A stretch of DNA of 64,000 nt, taken from contig CM053334.1 in assembly GCA_028583605.1 (NCBI GenBank), positions 19,735,118 through 19,799,117 on the forward strand. Direction: 5' to 3'. This DNA comes from Dastarcus helophoroides (lineage: Eukaryota; Arthropoda; Insecta; Coleoptera; Bothrideridae). A program made the translations under genes and the position numbers. A model generated the notes under the pieces. That model saw nothing but the letters and a program-made list of their open reading frames with translations. It was not told the origin of the DNA and made no database searches. This document shows, piece by piece, positions 24,634 to 37,599 of the stretch (position 1 is the first letter of the stretch; every line of letters begins with the position of its first letter).

Positions 24634-27600
24634 TTATTGGGAAATCACAAAATGTTTCATCTTCGATCTCTCCGAAATCTTATTTTTCAGATCCTGCCTG
24701 ATATTCATTGAGTCGTATTTGGCGCTCTCGCTTTTCAAATTGGTGTAATTGTGATCCAAACTGGTATAGAATCTAGTGCTTTTGACAGCCTTTTGCTTTT
24801 GCGGATCCAAGAATTTCCTAGTGTACTCTGGACTGAGAAATCCCGGATTCTCCTTTTTCTTTATCTGTAGCTGCTCCTCGTACGTGTGGTTTTTGACGTG
24901 CTTGCGGAGACTGCTAGGGTCCGTGTATTTTTTGGTGCAACCCAAGACTTGGCAGGCGTAGGGCTTCTGAAAGTTGAGAACGCGTTAACGAAATTCTAAT
25001 GAGACGTTTTTTTGGTACTTACCGTGTCGAAATGGGTTCTTTGGTGTTTTGCTCGGTCGGAGCTGTTTGAGAAACTTTTGGTACAGGTTGGGAATTGGCA
25101 TAGGTAGGGTCTTTCGCCGGTGTGGCTTCTTTGGTGGATCTTCAGGTTTTCCAAGCGGGAGAACGCCTTGTTGCAACCTTTGAACTGAAATTGGAACTAA
25201 TTAGACAAAATTGGTAGTTTCTGGGCCAAACTAGACAGTCTTAGTCAAACTAGAAGGTCTTGGTCAAATTAAAGGGCCTTAGCCAAACTAGAGAGCCTTA
25301 TACAAAGCAGAAGGTCTTAGCCAAACTAGAGGGTCTTAGTCAGACCAGAGAGCTTTAGCCAAACTAGAGGGTCATGGCCAAATTAAAGAGACTTGGGCAT
25401 ATTAGAGAGCTTTAGCCAAACTAGAGGGTCTTAAATAAAGTAGAGAGCTTTATACAAAGTAGAAGGTCTTAGCCTAACTAGAGGGTCTTAGACTAGATAG
25501 CTTTAGCTAAACTAGAGGGTCATGGCCAAACTAAAGAAACTTGGGCAAACTAGAGAGCTTTAGCCAAACTAGAGGGTTTTAGTCAAACTAGAGAGTCTCA
25601 GACAAACAAGAGAGCCTTAGTCAAACTAGAGGGTCATGGCCAAACTCAATAGACTTGGGAAAACTAGAGAGCTTTAGTCAAACTAGAAAGCCTCAGACAA
25701 ACTAGAGAGACTTGGGCAAATTAGAGAGCTTTAACCAAACTAGAGGGTCTTTGTCAAACTAGAGAGTCCCAGACAAACTAGAGAGCCTTAGTCAAACTAG
25801 AGGGTCATGGCCAAACTAAAGAGACGGGCAAACTAGAGGGTCTTCGCCAAATTAGAGGGTCTTAATCAAACTAGAGGGTCTTAGTCAAACTAGAGAGTCT
25901 CAGACAAACTAGAGAGCCTTAGCCAAACTAGAGAGTCATAGCCAAACTCAATAGACTTGGGAAAACTAGAGAGCTTTAGCCAAACTAGAGGGTCTTAGCC
26001 AAATTAGAGGGTCTTAACCAAACTAGAGGATCTTATTCAACTTAGAGAGCCTCAAACAAACTAAAGAGCCTTAGCCAAATTAGAGGGCCATGGCCAAATT
26101 CAGTAGACTTGGGAAAACTAGAGAGCTTTAGTCAAACTAGAGAGCCTCAGACAAACTACAGAGCCTTAGCCAAACTAAAAAGATTTGGGCAAATTAGAGA
26201 GCTTTAGCTAAACTAGAGGATCTTAGTCAAACTAGAGAGCCTCAGACAAACTAAAGAGCCTTTGCCAAACTAGAGGGTCATGGCCAAACTCAATGGACTT
26301 AGGAAAACTAGAGAGCTTCAGTCAAACTAGAGAGCCTCAGACAAACTAGAGAGCTTTAGCCAAATTAAAGAGGCTTGGGCAAATTAGAGAGCTTTAGCCA
26401 AACTAGAGGGTTTTTGTCAAAGTAGAGAGTCTCAGACAAACTAGATAGCCTTAGTCAAACTAGAGGGTCATGGCCAAACTAAAGAGGCGGGCAAACTAGA
26501 GGGTCTTAGCCAAATTAGAGGGTCTTTACCAAACTAGAGGATCTTAGTCAAACTAGAGAGTCTCAGACAAACTAGAGAGCCTTAGCCAAACTAGAGAGTC
26601 ATAGCCAAACTCAATAGACTTGGGAAAACTAGAGAGCTTTAGCCAAACTAGAGGGTCTTAAATAAAGTAGAGAGCTTTGTACAAAGTAGAAAGTCTTAGC
26701 CTAACTAGAGGGTCTTAGTCAGACTAGATAGCTTTAGCTAAACTAGAGGGTCATGGCCAAACTAAAGAAACTTGGGCAATCTAGAGAGCTTTAGCCAAAC
26801 TAGAGGGTTTTAGTCAAACTAGAGAGTCTCAGACAAACAAGAGAGCCTTAGCCAAATTAGAGGGTCATGGCCAAACTCAATAGACTTGGGAAAACTAGAG
26901 AGCTTTAGTCAAACTAGAAAGCCTCAGACAAACTAGAGAGACTTGAGCAAATTAGAGAGCTTTAACCAAACTAGAGGGTCTTTGTCAAACTAGAGAGTCC
27001 CAGACAAACTAGAGAGCCTTGGTCAAACTAGAGGGTCATGGCCAAACTAAAGAGACGGGCAAACTAGAGGGTCTTCGCCAAATTAGAGGGTCTTAATCAA
27101 ACTAGAGGATCTTAGTCAAACTAGAGAGTCTCAGACAAACTAGAGAGCCTTAGCCAAACTAGTGAGTCATAGCCAAACTCAATAGACTTGGGAAAACTAG
27201 AGAGCTTTAGCCAAACTAGAGGGTCTTAGCCAAATTAGAGGGTCTTAACCAAACTAGAGGATCTTATTCAACTTAGAGAGCCTCAAACAAACTAGAGAGC
27301 CTTAGCCAAATTAGAGGGCCATGGCCAAATTCAATAGACTTGGGAAAACTAGAGAGCTTTAGTCAAACTAGAGAGCCTCAGACAAACTACAGAGCCTTAG
27401 CCAAACTAAAAAGATTTGGGCAAATTAGAGAGCTTTAGCTAAACTAGAGGATCTTAGTCAAACTAGAGAGCCTCAGACAAACTAAAGAGCCTTTGCCAAA
27501 CTAGAGGGTCATGGCCAAACTCAATGGACTTAGGAAAACTAGAGAGCTTTAGTCAAACTAGAGAGCCTCAGACAAACTAGAGAGCTTTAGCCAAACTAAA

Positions 27601-30600
27601 GAGGCTTGGGCGAATTAGAGAGCTTTAGCCAAACTAGAGGGTCTTTGTCAAACTAGAGAGTCTCAGACAAACTAGATAGCCTTAGTCAAACTAGAGGGTC
27701 ATGGCCAAACTAAAGAGACGGGCAAACTAGAGGGTCTTAGCCAAATTAGAGGGTCTTAACCAAACTAGAGGATCTTATTCAACTTAGAGAGCCTCAAACA
27801 AACTAGAGAGCCTTAGCCAAATTAGAGGGCCATGGCCAAACTCAATAGACTTGGGAAAACTAGAGAGCTTTAGTCAAACTAGAGAGCCACAGACAAACTA
27901 CAGAGCCTTAGCCAAACTAAAGAGATTTGGGCAAATTAGAGAGCTTTAGCTAAACTAGAGGATCTTAGTCAAACTAGAGAGCCTCAGACAAACTAAAGAG
28001 CCTTTGCCAAACTAGAGGGTCATGGCCAAACTCAATGGACTTAGGAAAACTAGAGAGCTTTCGTCAAACTAGAGAGTCTCAGACAAACTAGAGAGCCTTA
28101 GCCAAACTAAAGAGACTTGGGCAAATTAGAGAGCTTTAGCCAAACTAGAGGGTCATTGTCAAACTAGAGAGTCTCAGACAAACTAGAGAGCCTTAGTCAA
28201 ACTAGAGGGTCATGGCCAAACTAAAGAGACGGGCAAACTAGAGGGTCTTAGCCAAATTAGAGGGTCTTAACCAAACTAGAGGATCTTAGTCAAACTAGAG
28301 AGTCTCAGACAAACTAGAGAGCCTTAGCCAAACTAAAGAGTCATGGCCAAACTCAATAGACTTGGGAAAACTAGAGAGCTTTAGCCAAACTAGAGGGTCT
28401 TAACCAAAATAGAGGATCTTATTCAACTTAGAGAGCCTCAAACAAACTAGAGAGCCTTAGCCAAACTAGAGGGTCATGGCCAAACTAAAGAGACTTAGGC
28501 AAACTAGAGAGTCTTAGTCAAACTAGAGGGTCTTGGCCAAACTAGAGGGCCTTAGCCAAACTAGAGAGCCTTAAATAAAGTAGAGAGCTAGAGAGCTTTA
28601 GTCAAACTAGAGAGCCTTAGCCAAACTAAAGAGACTTGGGCAAATTAGAGAGCTTTAGCCAAACTAGAAGGTCTTAGCCAAACTAGAGGGTCTTAGTCAG
28701 ACTAGAGAGCTCTAGCCAAATTAGAGAGTCATGGCCAAACTAAAGAGACTTGGGCATATTAGAGAGCTTTAGCCAAACTAGAGGATCTTAGTCAAACTAG
28801 AGAGCCTCAGGCAAACTAGAGAGCCTTAGCCAAATTAAAGAGACTTGGGCAAATTAGAGAACTTTAGCCAAACTAGAGGGTCTTTGTCAAACTAGAGAGT
28901 CTCAGACAAGCTAGAGAGCCTTATCCAAACTAGGGGGTCATGGCCAAACTAAAGAGATGGGCAAACTAGAAAGCTTTAACCAAACTAGGGGATCTTAGCC
29001 AAATTAGAGGGTCTTAACCAAACTAGAGGGTCTTGGTCAAACTGGAGAGCCTCTGACAAACTAGAGAGCCTTAGCCAAACTAGAGGGTCATGGCCAAACT
29101 AAAGAGACTTGGGCAAACTAGAGAGCCTTAGCCAAACAAGAGGGTTTTGGCGAAACTAGAAAGACTTGGCCAAACTAGAGAGACTTGGCCAAATTAGAGA
29201 ACTTTAGTGAAACTAAAGAGCCTTAGTCAAACCAGAGAGCCTTAGCCAAACCAGAGAGCCTTAGCCAAACAGATGGGATCTCGGAAACGCCAAATGTACA
29301 ATCGATTATTCAAAATACGTAATAAGAGCTGTCAAAATTTGATAATAGTTCAAGAAGTGATTCTCAAAGGAAAAAGCAAAGCTCTTGTGAAGCTGCCAAG
29401 GTAGGTAAAGATCATCTCCAAAGTTTCAAAAATCTGGGAGCAAATTCGTCAAAGTCAAAATTGGATGTTTTGCATTTGACGAATTCTTTTATAATTTTTT
29501 TTCTAACAACTGCAACATCTATGAAAACCTAAAAGAAATTCGAAAATAAAATGGTGAAACAGGTCGCATCTTTATTTCATGTATTAAGTATAGAAGTCGG
29601 AACCTGTAGGGAGGTTATCCGCATTTAAGGCAACGTGTAACGTAACTATGTAACATGTAACGTAGCTATGTAACGTAACTATGTAACGTAACTACGTAAC
29701 ATCTACTAGAAGTTCCAAAAATCCACTTTTATTGCTATAAAATCGCATTCAGTGACTTTAAAAGCGCCGTGTAACGATTCGAATTTCTTCGACCCATCTG
29801 GTTTAGTTATTTACTCTACGCTTGTTTATTCGAGCGTAGGTAAAGTGAGAATTAAGTCGGGTCTAGATTTTACGGCTTTTAACACCTCCCGAATTCATTT
29901 AGGCCATTTAGCCCATATGTTTCCACTTATGTCTGCCAGCTTCTGGTAAAATATTAAGACATTTAATACCTCCTAGACTATTATCCCAACTCTTTCCTTA
30001 TGGGATTATTAATTGTTTGTTTTTTTTCTGAATTTTATGACTTCACGACCTTCAAGCTTGCGTTTCAGTTTTAATAAGGGCACGTCTTTAAATGTTAGCT
30101 TCTGACTTGATATTTCGAAAATGAAACAAATCTGAACTAATTAATATTATCTTTCCATTTCCTTTACGACTTGCCTATCACTGTATTCATTTGGATTAGG
30201 TTTTTGTTATCTGTCTCTTCCACCAAAATCATTATACCTCAAAAATTTGATGGAACCAACAAGAATTCAACCAAAATGAACTCAATTACGGAGCACAAAT
30301 GGAGTGCAAAATGCTTTTGTTAACAAGAAGGAGTTTCGAACAAGAGGTAAACACAGATTGCAGTTAACAAAGAAAAAACCCTTTAAAAAGTTGGAAGGAT
30401 TGGGCCTAGGAAGCATTTGGTTCAGAAAGAGAACCTCATTCTGAAAGACCGATCTCTTACAACAATTTTAAGATGAAAATCGAAATTCTCCAAAAAGGAC
30501 AAATGACAAGAAAAAAATTAAAATATCGACCACGTTTCGTCAAAAAGTTGTTTGTAAAGAAAATATCTTTCTTGGAATTCATCACTTTTTAGTAACATTT

Positions 30601-33600
30601 TGACACAATTTAGAAATTTCAATAAAAAATTGAAATGTAAAAGGTTTTCTTATCGATTTTTTCTTTTTTACCAAAAATCGACCACATTTCGTCAAAATTC
30701 GTCAAAAAGTTGTTGTGAAGAAATTAATTGTCTTGAAATTCTCGACTTTCTAACAAGATTTTGACATAATTTGGAAATTTTAAGAAAAATATTGATTTTT
30801 ACAGAAACCGTTTTATCTGGAATTTTTTGCTTTTTTTCCAAAGATCGACCACATTTCGTCAAAATGCGTCAAAAAGTTGATTTGTAAAGAAAATATTTTT
30901 TTTGAAATTCTAGACTGTTTAGTAAAATTTTGACACAATTTGGAAATTTCAATAAAAAAATGAAATCTGCAAACGTTTTTTTCTCGAAATTTTTGCTTTT
31001 TTGCCAAAAATGGACCACATTTCGTCAAAAAATTGTTTGTAAGGAAAATATCTTTCTTGGAATTTTTGACTTTTTAGTAACATTTTGACACAATTTGGAA
31101 ATTTCAACAACAAATTGAAATGTAAAAGGTTTTATTATCGATTTTTCTATTTTTTACCAAAAATCGCCCATATTACGTCAAAATTCGTCAAAAAGTTGTT
31201 GTGAAGAAATTAATTGTCTTGAAATTCTCGACTTTCTAACAAGATTTTGACATAATTTGGAAATTTTAAGAAAAATATTGATTTCTACAGAAACCGTTTT
31301 ATCTGGAATTTTTTGCTTTTTTTCCAAAGATCGACCACATTTCGTCAAAATGCGTCAAAAAGTTAATTTGTAAAGAAAATATTTTTTTTGAAATTCTAGA
31401 CTTTTTAGTAAAATTTTGACACAATTTAGAAATTTAAAAAAAAATGAAATCTGCAAACGTTTTTTTCTCGGAATTTTTGCTTTTTTGCCAAAAATCGACC
31501 ACATTTCGTCAAAAAGTTGTTTTTAAAGAAAATATCTTTCTTGGAATTCTTGTCTTTTTGGTAACATTTTGACACAGTTTAGAAATTTCAACAAAAAATT
31601 GAAATGTAAAAGGTTTTCTTATCGATTTTTTTCTTTTTTACCAAAAATCGACCATATTTGGTCAACATTTGTCAAAAAGTTGTTTGTAAAGAAAATAATT
31701 TTCTTGAAATTCTCAACTTTCTAACAAGATTTTAACATAATTTGGAAATTTCAAGAAAAATATTGATTTCTGCAGAAACCGTTTTATCTGGAATTTTTTG
31801 CTTTTTTCCAAAGATCGACCACATTTCGTCAAAATGCGTCAAAAAGTTGATTTGTAAAGAAAATATTTTTTTTGAAATTCTCGACTTTTTAGTAACATTT
31901 GGACACAATTTGGATATTTCAAAAAAATAAATGAAATCTGCAAACGTTTTTTTCTCGACATTTTTACCTTTTTGCTAACGATCGACCTCAATTCCTCAAA
32001 ATTTCGTTACAGAGAATCTAATTGAAGAAATTTAAAACATTCAGGAATTTTGAGAAAAAAAGCGGAATTTCGAAAAAATCAAATTTAGAAAAAGTCGAAA
32101 TGGCGATGAAAAGTTCAAAGTTTTGATTAAAAATTAGAAATTTAAATGAAAAATTTTGAAAGGAATCTCAAAATTTGGAGAAAGTCTCAATTTAGCAAAT
32201 TTTGAAAAAAGGGGAATTTTCGAAAAAAATAACAAATTTTGATGTCGAAATTTTGATAAAAAATTCTAAATTTTGATGAACAGTTCGAAATTTTGATGAA
32301 AAGTTCGAAATTTTGATGGAAAGTTGGAAATTTTGAGAGAAATCTCAAAATTTGAAGAAAGGCCTAATTAAGCAAATTTTGCAAAAAAGGTGGAATTTCC
32401 AAAAAAAACAAATTTGGACAAAAGGATGAAATTTTGATGAAAAGTTCGAAATTTTGATAAATTCGAAATTTTGATAAATTCGAAATTTTGATAAATTCGA
32501 AATTTTGAGATAAAGTCTTTATTTCGTAAATTTTGGGAAAAAAGGGCAGAATTTCGAAAAGAACTAATTTTGAAAAAATTGAAATTTGTGAAACGTTTTT
32601 TTCTCGAATTTTTTGATTTTTTAGCAAAGATCGACCACATTTCGCCAAAATTTCGTTGCAGAGAGTCTAATTAAAGAAATTCGAAATTTTTAGGAAAACC
32701 GAATTTCGAGAAATAAAGGCGGAATTTCTAAGGAACCGAATTTCGAAAAAAGTCAAAATTTTGACGAAAAGTTCGAAGTTTTTATGAAAAGTTCGAAATT
32801 TGAAGAAAAGTATGAAATTTTAATAGAAACCTCGAAATTTGGAAAAGTTCTAATTCTGAAAATTTAGAAAAAAGGCGGAATTTCGACAAAAAAACATTCC
32901 GAAAGAATCGAAAATTTGAAGAATTCGAAATTTTAATGAAAAATTCAAAATTTTGAGAGAAACCTTTAAATTTAAAGAAATTCCTAATTCAGCAAATTTC
33001 TAAAAAAAAAGAAATTCTATAAAATAAGTCCAAATTGTAATGAAAAGTTCGAAATTTTGATGAAAAGTTCGAAATTTTGATGGAAAGTTGAAATTTTGAG
33101 AGAAATCTCAAAATTTGGAGACAGGTCCAATTAAGCAAATTTTGAAAAAAAAGGTGGAATTTCCAAAAAAAAACAAATTTTGACAAAAAGTCGAAATTTT
33201 GATGAAAAGTTCGAAATTTTGATGAAAAGTTCGAAATTTTGATAAATTCGAAATTTGGTAAATTCGAAATTTTGAGATAAAGTCTTGATTTAGTAAATTT
33301 TGAGAAAAAAGGGCGGAATTTCGAAAAGAACTAATTTTGAAGAAAATTGAAATTTGTGAAACGTTTTTTTCTCGAATTTTTTGATTTTTTAGCAAAGATC
33401 GACCACATTTCGCCAAAATTTCGTTGCAGAGAGTCTAATTAAAGAAATTCGAAATTTTTAGGAAAACCGAATTTCGAGAAATAAAGGCGGAATTTCTAAG
33501 TAACCGAATTTTAAAAAAAGTCAAAATTTTGACGAAAAGTTCGAAGTTTTTATGAAAAGTTCGAAATTTGAAAAAAAATACGAAATTTTAATAGAAACCT

Positions 33601-36600
33601 CAAAATTTGGAAAAGTCCTAATTCTGAATAGTTAGAAAAAAGGCGCAATTTTGAAAAAAAAACAATATCTGAAAAAAATCGAAATTTTGATGAAAAATTC
33701 TAAAATTTGAAGAATTCGAAATTTTAATGAAAAGTTCGAAATTTGAAGAAAAGTACGAAATTTTAATAAAAACCTCGAAATTTGGAAAAGTCCTTATTCT
33801 GAAAATTTTGAAAAAAGGCGGAATTTCGAACAAAAAACAAATTCTGAAAAAAAATCTAAATTTTGATGAAAAATTCGAAAATTTGAAGAATTCGAAATTT
33901 TAATGAAAAGTTCAAAATTTTGAGAGAAACCTTAAAATTTGGAGAAATTCCTAATTCAGCAATTTTTGAAAAAAAAAAGAAATTCTGTAAAAAAGTCCAA
34001 ATTCTAATGAAAAGTTCGAAGTTTTGATGAAAAGTTCGAAGTATTGATGAAAAGTTCGAAATTTTGATGAAAAATTCGAAATTTTAAGAGAAACTTTAAT
34101 GTTTGGAAAAAGCCCTAATTAAGCAATTTTTTTTTTAAAAAAAGGCGTAATTTCGAAACAAACAAATTTTGAAAAAAGTCGAAATTTTGTTAAAAAGTTC
34201 GAAATTTTGAGAGAAACCTCAACACTTGGAGAAAGTCCCAATTTAACGAAGTTAAATTTTTAGAAAAAAATCGAATTTTAAAAACAAAATCGACATTGCA
34301 AATAACGAAAATGCGTTTTGAGAAGAAAGTCGAAAAAGGACGAAATTCACCGGAGTCAATTTTTTGAGAAAAAGCCGAATAGTAGAATAAACTGGAAAAT
34401 GACTTACCGGACATTTATTTGGTTTTTCTCCGCTGTGTACCCTCATATGAATCAGCAGCTTGTACCTCGCGTTGAAGGGTTTGCTTTGTCTGGGACAATT
34501 GGCCCAAAAACACGTAAATTCCTCCCCTGAAAACACCATCAATTACAATCTGTCAAATTATATTCATTTTTTCCTAAATACCTCGTCTGAGTTCCACGTG
34601 GCACTTCTCTATGTGTTTCACGAGACTCCCCTGAGACTCATACACCTGGTAACAGTTTTCCCATTTGCAAACGTATCCCAAAGTTGGGATTTCCTCCAAA
34701 AAGAAAGTTTGTGTGGCTTCTGAGTCCGTCGCTGGGGCTTCGCAACTTGAGGTGCCACCAAAATAGGGATCGTCGTGGATAAGCGCCTCCGATTGTTTCA
34801 TGACCGCCTGGTTGGGGCTCAAAGCTTCCCCAGTAAACGAATTTTCCGGCTGGAAGGGGTACTCTGGCGACACGTTGTTGTTGATGGATTTGGTGCCGAT
34901 CAAATGGCCAAAATCACTGGCCCCCTGAAGGATTAATTTTTTAGCGAATTAGTTGACTGCCAAGGTCAAAGTTGTTGTCGAAGACTGATCGAAGTTTGGG
35001 CACCCGGAATCGGCTTGGTGAGTGGCCGGGGGCTGGGGTGGGGTATTGGTCAACTGGAGGAGTCATGGTTCTCATTTTGATCATTTGGTTCGACTGAGTT
35101 TTTGATGAAGGTTGAGGGGCTTCGATGAAGTTTGAAGGCCCTCGATGAAGGTGGATGGCTTTCGATGAAGGTTGAAGGCCTTCGATGAAGGTTGAAGGCC
35201 TTCTATGACGATTGAAGACCTTCGATGAAGACTGAGTTGGACCAAAGTGACCAAGCGTTTATCCACTGGTTTGGAAAGTAATCGCATCTTCCAAACTATG
35301 ACTTTTATGACATTTTAGGTGGGACCAAAAGACAAAATCGAGTCAAAGGGACTGCCAAAGGACAGGAAGATTGGCATGAAGCTGTTGGTTGCTGCTAATT
35401 TATAACCTACGTCATAATTTTGCAAAGTTTTACTTAAGTTATCCAAATCAATTTTTCGCTTACTACAGGAGGAGTTAACGGTTCTCATTTTGATCATTTG
35501 GTTCGACTTAGTCTTTGATGAAGGTTAAAGGCCTTCGATGAAGGTTGAAAGCCTTCGATGAAGGTTGAAGGCCTTCTATGGCGATTGAAGACCTTCGATG
35601 AAGACTGAGTTGGACCAAAGTGACCAAGCGTTTATCCACTGGTTTGGAAAGTAATCGCATCTTCCAAACTGTGACTTTTATGACATTTTAGCTGGGACCA
35701 AACGACAAAATCGAGTCCAAGGGACTGCCAGAGGACAAGAAGATACACATGAAGCTGTTGGTTGCTGCTAATTTATGAGTTACGTCATAATTTTGCAAAG
35801 TTTTACTCAAGTTATCCAAATCAGTCTTTCCCTTACAACAGGAGGAGTCACGGTTCTCATTTTGATCATTTGGTTCGACTGAGTCTTTGATGAAGGTTAA
35901 AGGCCTTCGATGAAGGTTGAAAGCCTTGGATGAAGGTTGAAGGCCTTCTATGACGATTGAAGACTGAGTTGGACCAAAGTGACCAAGGATTTATCCACTG
36001 GTTTGGAAAGTAATCGCATCTTCCAAACTATGACTTTTATGACATTTTTGGTGGGACCAAAAGACAAAGTTGAGTCAAAGGGACTGTCAAAGAACAAGAA
36101 GATAGACATGAAGCTGCTAGTTGCTGCTAATTTATTAGTTACGTCATAATTTTGTAAAATTTTACACAAGTTATCCAAATCAGTCTTTCGCTTACAACAG
36201 GAGGAGTCACGGTTCTCATTTTGATCATTTGGTTCGACTTAGTCTTTGATGAAGGTTAAAGGCCTTCGATGAAGGTTGAAAGCCTTCGATGAAGGCTGAA
36301 GGCCTTCTATGACGATTGAAGACTTTCGATGAAGACTGAGTTGGACCAAAGTGACCAAGGATTTATCCACTGGTTTGCAAAGTAATCGCATCTTCCAAAC
36401 TATGACTTTTATGACATTTTTGGTGGGACCAAAAGACAAAATCGAGTCAAAGGGACTGCCAAAGGACAAGAAGATAGACATAAAGCTGTTGGTTGCTGCT
36501 AATTTATAACCTACGTCATAATTTTGCAAAGTTTTACTCAAGTTATCCAAATCAGTCTTTCGCTTACAATAGGAGGAGTCACGGTTCTCATTTTGATCAT

Positions 36601-37551
36601 TTGGTTCGACTTAGTCTTTGATGAAGGTTAAAGGCCTTCGATGAAGGTTGAAAGCCTTCGATGAAGGTTGAAGGCCTTCTATGACGATTGAAGACCTTCG
36701 ATGAAGACTGAGTTGGACCAAAGTGACCAAGGGTTTATCCACTGGTTTACAAAGTAATCGCATCTTCCAAACTATGACTTTTATGACATTTTTGGTGGGA
36801 CCAAAAGACAAAGTTGAGTCGTAGGGACTGCCAAAGGACAAGAAGATAGACATGCAGGTGCTAGCTGCTGCTAATTTATGAGCTACATCATAATTTTGCA
36901 AGGTTTTACTCAAATTATCCAAATCAGTCTTTCCCTTACCTCATGAGTGATGTTCAGCAGATCTTCATCAGTTGTCCTCCTCAGGTACTGATGAAACTCA
37001 AAATTGTTCTTCGTTATGGTGCTTATGGGCGGCAAAGGCTGACCAACATCGACGAAATCACACGGAAGATCATCGAAATCAAACGAGCTATTGGACAGAG
37101 TATCACAAATATCAGTCAGATCCAAATCCTCCAAAAAGTCTTCGCTGGTGGTGCTCCCCTGTATAGGTGGTGGCACGAAAAACTCCGAGAAAAACTCGGT
37201 GACTCCATTCTGCTCATTGGCGGATTCGGTGGAGAAAGTTTCGGTATCGAAGCTCTCATCGGTGGACTCCGATTGATATTGTTGACGTTTTGGGTAGAAT
37301 TCTTCAGTCGTGGGGTTACTATTGTCGAAGATTGATTCAAAGCAACCTACGAAGTTTGGGTCTTGGTGATTTTCTGGGGGTTGCTGATATATTTGTGGGT
37401 ATTGACCGACGGGGGGCGTCAGGGGTTCTGATTTTGACATGTTTTGGCCTTCGATGAAAGCCAAGTTGAATTTCTCCATCAACTCGCTCTGGAACATGGT
37501 GCTGTTGTCGTCCAGTAGAGGGCTGAACATTTCATATGGCTTGAGTAGCAT
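24634..37551 (-). CDS. lmd: GLIS1/3-type Gli-similar zinc-finger factor (lame duck-like)
   Basis: Coding exons on the minus strand: 37551-36940, 34924-34582, 34526-34408, 25184-25023 and 24966-24634. Phases agree and the total is 522 residues. The ATG is the first base of the 37551 exon, with a leader exon upstream. Five Gli-type C2H2 fingers start near residue 287: [14 protein letters not shown], then FTCFWANC with [52 protein letters not shown] and [37 protein letters not shown] and the D-T-KPYAC linker point to GLIS1/3, whose fly relative is lame duck/gleeful, a mesoderm and muscle regulator. The N-terminal half is low-complexity and acidic ([13 protein letters not shown]), a plausible activation region. 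The 9.2-kb intron (34407-25185) is nearly all satellite. The ortholog name is less certain than the family. Confidence 0.88.
25200..29275. repeat. 4-kb tandem array of a 20-bp unit with higher-order structure
   Basis: About 200 variants of a 19-21-bp unit, CCAAACTAGAGGGTCTTAG or TCAAACTAGAGAGCCTCAG. Variants recur in order: CAATGGACTTAGGAAAACTA occurs at about 26291, 27527 and 28035, and the GACGGGCAAACTAGAGGG phrase near 25824, 26487, 27052, 27717 and 28227. This gives higher-order periods near 1,230 and 510 bp. The array lies in the GLIS-type gene's large intron, starting about 15 bp upstream (in transcript terms) of a coding exon. Confidence 0.92.
29276..30480. other. Non-repetitive island in the large intron of the GLIS-type gene
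   Basis: Ordinary-complexity sequence between two satellites, with no exon that fits the flanking phases. It includes a small minisatellite of about 12-13 bp, close to GTAACGTAACTAT, at 29632-29705. Intronic regulatory sequence is possible. Confidence 0.4.
30500..31985. repeat. 162-bp satellite organised in 485-bp trimers
   Basis: The phrase ATCGACCACATTTCGTCAAA, with variants, recurs at about 30527, 30678, 30844, 31013, 31158, 31330, 31495, 31645 and 31816, so the monomer is 145-172 bp. Every third copy is most alike (30527/31013/31497; 30678/31163/31648; 30844/31330/31816), giving a period of 484-486 bp and about three trimers. Confidence 0.9.
31986..34260. repeat. AT-rich repeat with a 771-bp duplicated segment
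   Basis: Built of GAAATTTTGATGAAAAGTTC units. A segment starting GCAAAGATCGACCACATTTC occurs at about 32622 and 33393 with long identical stretches, so a unit of about 771 bp was duplicated. It adjoins and shares a phrase with the 162-bp satellite. Confidence 0.8.
34941..36937 (-). repeat. Tandem array derived from the first coding exon of the GLIS-type gene
   Basis: Five units of about 359-413 bp occupy the intron between exons 37551-36940 and 34924-34582. On the minus strand each unit starts like the intron after the donor (GTAAGnGAAAGACTGATTTGG). Each ends in a stub like ATGATCAAAATGAGAACC plus GTGACTCCTCC, matching the exon's ATGTCAAAATCAGAACCC plus CTGACGCCCCC ([10 protein letters not shown]). 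Several 20-bp copies of AACCTTCATCGAAGGCCTT precede the stub and resemble the exon's CTTTCATCGAAGGCC. The last unit (34941-35086) keeps a longer, frame-broken exon copy. Confidence 0.85.
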
Positions 37552-37599
37552 CTGGAAAGTAAGAAATTCTGCTTTACCCTTCAAAATGTGTCTACGAAA

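Noticed and set aside
36239..36922. Two minus-strand frames of 103 codons, [17 protein letters not shown]
   Set aside because: They are intron-derived parts of the tandem units in the GLIS-type gene. Their similarity comes from recent duplication. Mentioned as a finding but not called as genes.
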